From assembly GCA_023401495.1 (NCBI GenBank), contig JAEXDU010000231.1, positions 1 through 9,322 of the forward strand: a DNA stretch of 9,322 nt, read 5' to 3'. The notes under the pieces are model-generated. The model had not been told where the DNA came from. It ran no database searches and saw only the letters and a list, made by a program, of their open reading frames with translations. The stretch is from Bacillota bacterium (lineage in GTDB: Bacteria; Bacillota; Clostridia; Oscillospirales; Acutalibacteraceae). Positions 5,930 to 9,322 of this stretch are shown piece by piece (position 1 is the first letter of the stretch; each line of letters opens with the position of its first letter). The position numbers were made by a program, and so were the translations under genes.

Positions 5930-6307
5930 ATGTTAAAAAAATTTACAGCTATTATTTTTGTATTTGCTTGTATTTGTTCATTCGTTTCATGTGAGAAAAC
6001 GACCGAATATCCTATTGATGGAAGGGATACACACGATTATTTCGGAAACGCTCGATTTGTTGTTTTACTTGGATGGGACTCCTCGAACAATAAAAAGTAT
6101 TATGATTTATATGATCAAAGCTCATACAATTCCATAGACGTTATCACTAATTATAAAGATATAAAACCATATGTATATGCTATCGGAGAAAAGGGATATA
6201 CAAAGTTAAATTATGAGACTGGCAAATTAACTCAATCTTTGAGCGTATCGGATTTTTCAAAAGAGGATCAAAGCGTTTTTAAAGAAATTCAAAAGAATAA
6301 AATTTAA
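5930..6307 (+). CDS. Small lipoprotein, probable orphan immunity protein (unit 5)
   Basis: This is a 125-residue protein with a classic lipoprotein signal: MLKK, a hydrophobic stretch (FTAIIFVFACICSF) and a VSC lipobox, so Cys21 would be lipidated and the protein anchored outside the membrane. The mature part is Tyr/Asp-rich with YPIDGRDTHDYFGNARFVVL, LYDQSSYNSIDVITNYKDI and YAIGEKGYTKLNYETGKL. TTGAGG (5919-5924) is 5 nt before the ATG, rather close. It directly follows the truncated Rhs fragment at the place an immunity gene occupies in the other units, so I infer an immunity role for a toxin that has been deleted. An outer-surface immunity protein would suit a toxin acting on the envelope or while crossing it. 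An unrelated lipoprotein is possible. Confidence 0.65.
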   Translation: MLKKFTAIIFVFACICSFVSCEKTTEYPIDGRDTHDYFGNARFVVLLGWDSSNNKKYYDLYDQSSYNSIDVITNYKDIKPYVYAIGEKGYTKLNYETGKLTQSLSVSDFSKEDQSVFKEIQKNKI

Positions 6308-6351
6308 TATTTTAAAAACTTCTATAAATCCTGAGAAACCATTGTTAAGGA

Positions 6352-6390
6352 TGCAAAGAACCCCACTTCTATGAAGCGGGGTTCTTTGCA
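6352..6390 (+). terminator. Hairpin closing the Rhs array
   Basis: TGCAAAGAACCCC (6352-6364) pairs with GGGGTTCTTTGCA (6378-6390), extended by CTT/AAG across one mismatch. No U-run follows on either strand, so it may terminate only weakly or act as a transcript-end stabiliser. It lies 45 nt after the lipoprotein stop. Confidence 0.6.
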
Positions 6391-6525
6391 CTTAAAATCA
6401 AAATCCAAGTGAAATGGGCCTTATAAAAACGGGAAGGAGCACAGACTGCACTAAAAAAACACGATAAAAATCAAGTGCTCTCTTACGCAAATCCTACAAA
6501 CAAAGGTAAAAAAATTGGCTATGAA
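6391..6525 (+). other. Spacer between Rhs array and metabolic operon
   Basis: This is an AT-rich spacer with no convincing gene. One frame is open from 6427 to a TGA at 6583 (including QVLSYANPTNKGKKIGYEL), but it has no start codon with a ribosome binding site and it contains the promoter of the next operon, so I treat it as non-coding or a relic. Confidence 0.5.
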
Positions 6526-6554
6526 TTGACTGTCCCCTATTCCATTGTTATAAT
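6526..6554 (+). promoter_or_regulatory. Sigma-A promoter of the sugar-isomerase operon
   Basis: TTGACT (6526-6531) and TATAAT (6549-6554) are separated by exactly 17 nt. Transcription should start near 6561 and give a leader of about 78 nt before the first ATG at 6639. The leader holds a small hairpin, GCATTT (6576-6581) with AAATGC (6586-6591). No operator palindrome is obvious. Confidence 0.85.
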
Positions 6555-6638
6555 TCAATCAAAGAAAGAAACGTGGCATTTGTGAAAATGCTTCTGTTTT
6601 ACAGGAAAAAGGCGAGATAGCAGAAAGGGAGGGAAAGT

Positions 6639-6671
6639 ATGAGGAAGCGTCAGTCATACGAAAAAACATGA
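6639..6671 (+). CDS. 10-codon leader ORF overlapping the isomerase start
   Basis: ATG at 6639 follows the strong site AAAGGGAGGG (6624-6633) at 5 nt and encodes MRKRQSYEKT. Its stop TGA (6669-6671) overlaps the next ATG (6668) as ATGA. The isomerase start has no ribosome binding site of its own (CGAAAAAAC precedes it), so ribosomes probably arrive through this mini-ORF by termination and reinitiation. The peptide shows no run of one amino acid as in attenuation leaders, so coupling is the likelier role. No homolog is known to me. Confidence 0.55.
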   Translation: MRKRQSYEKT

Positions 6672-7492
6672 GTAACATCCGATATGGGTGCCAAACCTAT
6701 CCGTGGAAAATGAACCAGGAAAAGTTTCAGGGCCAGATGCCCCATATCATTCAAGTCGCTTCGCAGGCAGGATTTGAAGGAATCGAAGCGGAAATCGGGA
6801 TGCTGGGGTCTTATTTTCACCAGCCGGATCAAGTGGCAGAGCTTCTGGCACAGCATCACATGGAGCTTGCCGCGCTGGTGCTGCATCAGCCCTGGCAAGG
6901 GACCGAAGAAACACCGGAGGAAAAGAGCTTTTCCGATCAGGCGATTGCGTTTGTGTCCCGTTTCCCCCGGGCCAAGCTGATGTTGTCCCATCACGCCGGA
7001 GATATCCAGCGGGGAACCGGAGACGTGCTGTACGAAAGAAGGCGAAATCTGATCCGCTGCATGGAATCGGTGACGCGCCGGGCGGGAGAACAGGGGATCG
7101 TCTGCTGTTTTCACCCCAATTCCGGCAAAAACTCCTTGTTCCGTACAGAAGAAGATTACCGTGTCCTATTTGATTTTTTGTACCGTACCGATATCGGGTA
7201 TGCTCCAGACATTGGACATATTGCAAATGGGGGGATGGATCCCCTCGCGGTTTTGCGCCAATATCAGGACAAAGTACGCCATGTCCATTTTAAAGATCGT
7301 CTGGGGCCGAATGAATGGGCCGTCATGGGAGAAGGCACCATCTATTATCCCTCTATCGTCCGTTATCTGGAAGAGCAGGAATATCGCGGCTGGGTGATGG
7401 TAGAGGATGAATCCCCCAGAGCGTTGACGGCTTCGGACGAAGTGGTTCGTCTGGATGGCCTCTATATGGCTCAATTTCAGAACAGGAGATGA
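6668..7492 (+). CDS. Sugar phosphate isomerase/epimerase, xylose-isomerase-like TIM barrel
   Basis: This 274-residue protein has the usual length for the AP-endonuclease-2/xylose-isomerase-like TIM-barrel family, which includes inosose dehydratase (IolE), IolI and hydroxypyruvate isomerase. Visible landmarks are the first strand IRYGCQTYPWK, GFEGIEAEIG (residues 36-44), CCFHPNSG (His149), APDIGHIANGG (Asp181, His184), VRHVHFKD (His207) and GWVMVEDE (Glu246). These are the expected metal and substrate positions around the barrel mouth. The HPNSG strand is closer to the IolE-like subgroup than to xylose isomerase. It probably isomerises, epimerises or dehydrates a sugar or cyclitol in the cytoplasm. 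The substrate is unknown. No in-frame start lies upstream of ATG 6668, so the start is well supported. It is first in an operon with an oxidoreductase and a hydrolase. Confidence 0.85.
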   Translation: MSNIRYGCQTYPWKMNQEKFQGQMPHIIQVASQAGFEGIEAEIGMLGSYFHQPDQVAELLAQHHMELAALVLHQPWQGTEETPEEKSFSDQAIAFVSRFPRAKLMLSHHAGDIQRGTGDVLYERRRNLIRCMESVTRRAGEQGIVCCFHPNSGKNSLFRTEEDYRVLFDFLYRTDIGYAPDIGHIANGGMDPLAVLRQYQDKVRHVHFKDRLGPNEWAVMGEGTIYYPSIVRYLEEQEYRGWVMVEDESPRALTASDEVVRLDGLYMAQFQNRR

Positions 7493-7499
7493 CAGTTCA

Positions 7500-8612
7500 G
7501 TGAAACGATATACAGTGGCTGTTTTAGGCTTAGGTGTACGGGGGAAAATCCATTTGCGAGGCCTTTTGGAAAACCCGGACCGTTATCAGGTGGTTGGCCT
7601 GTGCGACTTGGACGAATCCGTGGCGCAAAAGGTTGCGGAGGAATATGGACTGACGCAAGTTCCTCTGTTTACAGACGCGGAACAGCTGCTTTCCACTGTG
7701 CGCCCGGATATTTTTGTGTTTGTCACCTACCCTTCCGACCGGCTGAATATGGTCGAGCTGGCAGTTCGGTACGGCGTCAAGGGAATCTCACTGGAAAAAC
7801 CAATGGCCGAGTCCCTGCAGGAAGCGAAGGCCATGCGGGATTTATGCCATCAGCATGGGATCAAGGCTGTGGTGTGCCACCAGCAAAAATATCTGTCGCA
7901 AATGCGCCGGATGAAGCAGAGAATTGAAGCGGGAGAAATCGGAGAAATCCGCAAAATCCATGTGGAGACACAAGCGTGGTTTTCACAGCTGGGCACCCAT
8001 TATGTGGATTACACCCTGTGGATCAACGGCGGATATCCGGCGAAATGGGTGGTGGGACACGTTCATGGCCCCGCCACCCTGGAGGACTCCCACCCCGCTC
8101 CCGATTATCTGCTGGGGACAATGCAGCTCAAAAATGGGGTGCGGGCTTACATTGAGTGCGGCTATTTGAGCGAGGCACATAACCCGCCGGAATATGCCAG
8201 CAGCGACAACCGTCTGACCGTTTATGGAACGGACGGATATGTGTATGCGGAAACGGACGGCTTTTGGGGAGCATGCACCAAAGCGACCAATGGAAGATTG
8301 GTGGAGGGAAAGGATCCCGGCTGGCGGAATCATCAGCAGGTGCCGATTCAGACGCCGTATTATACTGAATTCGCCGAATGGATGGACGATGATTCCAAGC
8401 CGCATTCCTGTAACATTGATATTTCGTACCATGGCTATGAGATTCTGGAAGCCATGTGTCTGAGCGCTTTAAATCATACCCGGATAGACCTGCCGATTCA
8501 GGAATTTGACTATGCCCCGGTTCTGGAACGGATGAAAACGATGCTGCCACCCTGCGGAACCCAGCGGATGAAGCTGTATGACGGAAAAATCCCGAGGAAA
8601 GAAAGGGATTAG
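7500..8612 (+). CDS. Gfo/Idh/MocA family NAD(P)-dependent oxidoreductase
   Basis: This is a 370-residue protein from a GTG start. The N-terminal Rossmann fold has VAVLGLGVRGKIH (GxGxxG at residues 10-15) and VVGLCDLDE at the end of the second strand. GISLEKPMA carries the family EKP motif (Glu99-Pro101), with the Lys conserved as the catalytic residue. The C-terminal domain has QLGTHYVDYTLWINGG, giving the usual GxHxxD catalytic pattern (His167, Asp170). Members oxidise sugar or cyclitol hydroxyls, for example glucose-fructose oxidoreductase and myo-inositol dehydrogenase. GTG 7500 is preferred over ATG 7455 because AGGAGA (7484-7489) lies 10 nt upstream and the earlier start would overlap the isomerase by 38 nt. 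The pairing with the TIM-barrel gene (7 nt gap) is common in carbohydrate catabolic operons. The substrate is not deducible. Confidence 0.88.
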   Translation: MKRYTVAVLGLGVRGKIHLRGLLENPDRYQVVGLCDLDESVAQKVAEEYGLTQVPLFTDAEQLLSTVRPDIFVFVTYPSDRLNMVELAVRYGVKGISLEKPMAESLQEAKAMRDLCHQHGIKAVVCHQQKYLSQMRRMKQRIEAGEIGEIRKIHVETQAWFSQLGTHYVDYTLWINGGYPAKWVVGHVHGPATLEDSHPAPDYLLGTMQLKNGVRAYIECGYLSEAHNPPEYASSDNRLTVYGTDGYVYAETDGFWGACTKATNGRLVEGKDPGWRNHQQVPIQTPYYTEFAEWMDDDSKPHSCNIDISYHGYEILEAMCLSALNHTRIDLPIQEFDYAPVLERMKTMLPPCGTQRMKLYDGKIPRKERD

Positions 8613-8615
8613 GCT

Positions 8616-9322
8616 ATGAAAAATACGGTTGAAAAAGAGATTTTGGTCAACGGAAACTCCTTTCATGTGGAAATCACCGGGCGGGGAACGCCGCTGGTCC
8701 TTATCATGGGCCTGGGGTCTCCCGGCGAAAAGTGGAACCAAAACATCAAGGTGTATTCCCAGCATTTTCAATGTATTGCACTGGACAACCGGGGGGCCGG
8801 ACGCTCCGACAAACCGGAAGCTGAGGCGTATTCCACCCTTGAAATGGCGGAGGACGTCCTGGGAATTATGGACGCGTTGGAGATACCGCAGGCCCATGTG
8901 AACGGTGTTTCCATGGGCGGAGCGATTGCCCAGCACCTGGCGGCCCGGAACCCCCACAGAGTCCGCTCTCTTGTTCTGACCAGCACCTTTGCCAGTGTCA
9001 GCAACAGCTTCCGACGGGCGATTGAGGTTCTGCGGGACAGCGTGGAGCAGCTCGACAAAACCACGTTGAAACACCTGAACCAGTGGATGACTTTTTCTCA
9101 AGGCATTCAGAATACCTGCGAAGAAATGCTCTGGGAAGCGGAGCGCCGGGACGCTCTGTATCCGTACCCCATGCCCGCTTATGCCTATCGGGCTCAGTGC
9201 AACGCCTGTCTAGCCCATGACGCCACGCTGGAGCTGTGCCGCATCACTTCCCCCACGCTCGTTGCCGCGGGTTCCAGAGACCTGTTTGTGCCAATCGAAA
9301 AAACGATGGAACTGTATGAGGG
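8616..9322 (+). CDS. Alpha/beta hydrolase, cut by the right edge
   Basis: ATG at 8616 follows the oxidoreductase stop by 3 nt, with AAAGGGA (8602-8608) 7 nt upstream. The frame stays open to the end of the window, giving 235 residues. It shows the alpha/beta-hydrolase fold: PLVLIMGLGSPGEKW (oxyanion region), IALDNRGAGRSDKP, the nucleophile elbow NGVSMGG with Ser99, and TLVAAGSRDLFVP with the likely catalytic Asp222. The catalytic His should lie beyond the window. The DNRGxGRSDKP pattern is like 3-oxoadipate enol-lactonase and related esterases, so a lactonase or esterase acting on a product of the upstream oxidoreductase is a reasonable guess. No signal peptide is present, so it is cytoplasmic. 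Confidence 0.85.
   Translation, partial: MKNTVEKEILVNGNSFHVEITGRGTPLVLIMGLGSPGEKWNQNIKVYSQHFQCIALDNRGAGRSDKPEAEAYSTLEMAEDVLGIMDALEIPQAHVNGVSMGGAIAQHLAARNPHRVRSLVLTSTFASVSNSFRRAIEVLRDSVEQLDKTTLKHLNQWMTFSQGIQNTCEEMLWEAERRDALYPYPMPAYAYRAQCNACLAHDATLELCRITSPTLVAAGSRDLFVPIEKTMELYE

Noticed and set aside
6427..6585. Open frame of about 52 codons including QVLSYANPTNKGKKIGYEL
   Set aside because: It has no start codon with a ribosome binding site and contains the operon promoter. It could be a relic but cannot be supported.
6650..9101. Several overlapping frames of 70-210 codons on both strands within the metabolic operon
   Set aside because: They overlap three genes with clear family motifs and have no domain of their own; they are shadows of high-GC coding sequence.
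1..9322. CRISPR array, tRNA, rRNA or insertion sequence
   Set aside because: I saw no short regularly spaced repeats, no cloverleaf-like segment and no transposase motifs. The only large repeats are the Rhs core fragments.

Overview
The window looks like a Gram-positive, low-to-mid GC anaerobe, most likely a Clostridia gut-type bacterium. I infer this from strong AGGAGG-type ribosome binding sites, U-tract terminators, a textbook sigma-A promoter, and clostridial-style Rhs YD-repeat sequence (DNWKDLLTSYD, YDQIGNPL). The species cannot be named from the sequence alone.

Two very different regions meet near position 6400. Positions 1-6390 are a decaying, rearranged array of Rhs polymorphic-toxin tips and their immunity genes, all on the + strand. 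In order: the C-terminal tail of an Rhs toxin entering from the left edge (tip 1) with a DUF5071-type immunity gene; a terminator; a mobilisation-relaxase remnant fused to a 3' fragment of an Rhs core that carries a LysM/His-rich tip (tip 2), with its candidate immunity gene; a further immunity-like gene with a TTG start, preceded only by a possible scrap of its own toxin (unit 3); a terminator; a second relaxase remnant plus Rhs core fragment with a different tip (tip 4) and candidate immunity gene; a strong hairpin terminator; and a third, badly damaged Rhs core fragment that has lost its toxin and runs straight into a small lipoprotein gene (unit 5), probably its orphan immunity protein. 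The core fragments share a DNA repeat of about 670 bp (copies 1 and 2) or about 430 bp (copy 3), while the tips and immunity genes are unrelated and AT-rich. This is the expected structure of silent cassettes that can replace the tip of a full-length rhs gene by homologous recombination.

Positions 6526-9322 are a metabolic operon with higher GC: a consensus promoter, a 10-codon leader ORF with the only good ribosome binding site, then a xylose-isomerase-like TIM-barrel sugar isomerase/epimerase, a Gfo/Idh/MocA oxidoreductase and an alpha/beta hydrolase that runs off the right edge. The genes are 3-7 nt apart or overlapping and probably handle a sugar or cyclitol substrate that I cannot identify.

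The most unusual point is that both intact-looking Rhs fragments are joined at the same place to the N-terminal part of a relaxase-like gene. Both joins carry the same apparent -1 frameshift and stop, although the relaxase parts themselves are only about 65% identical in DNA.
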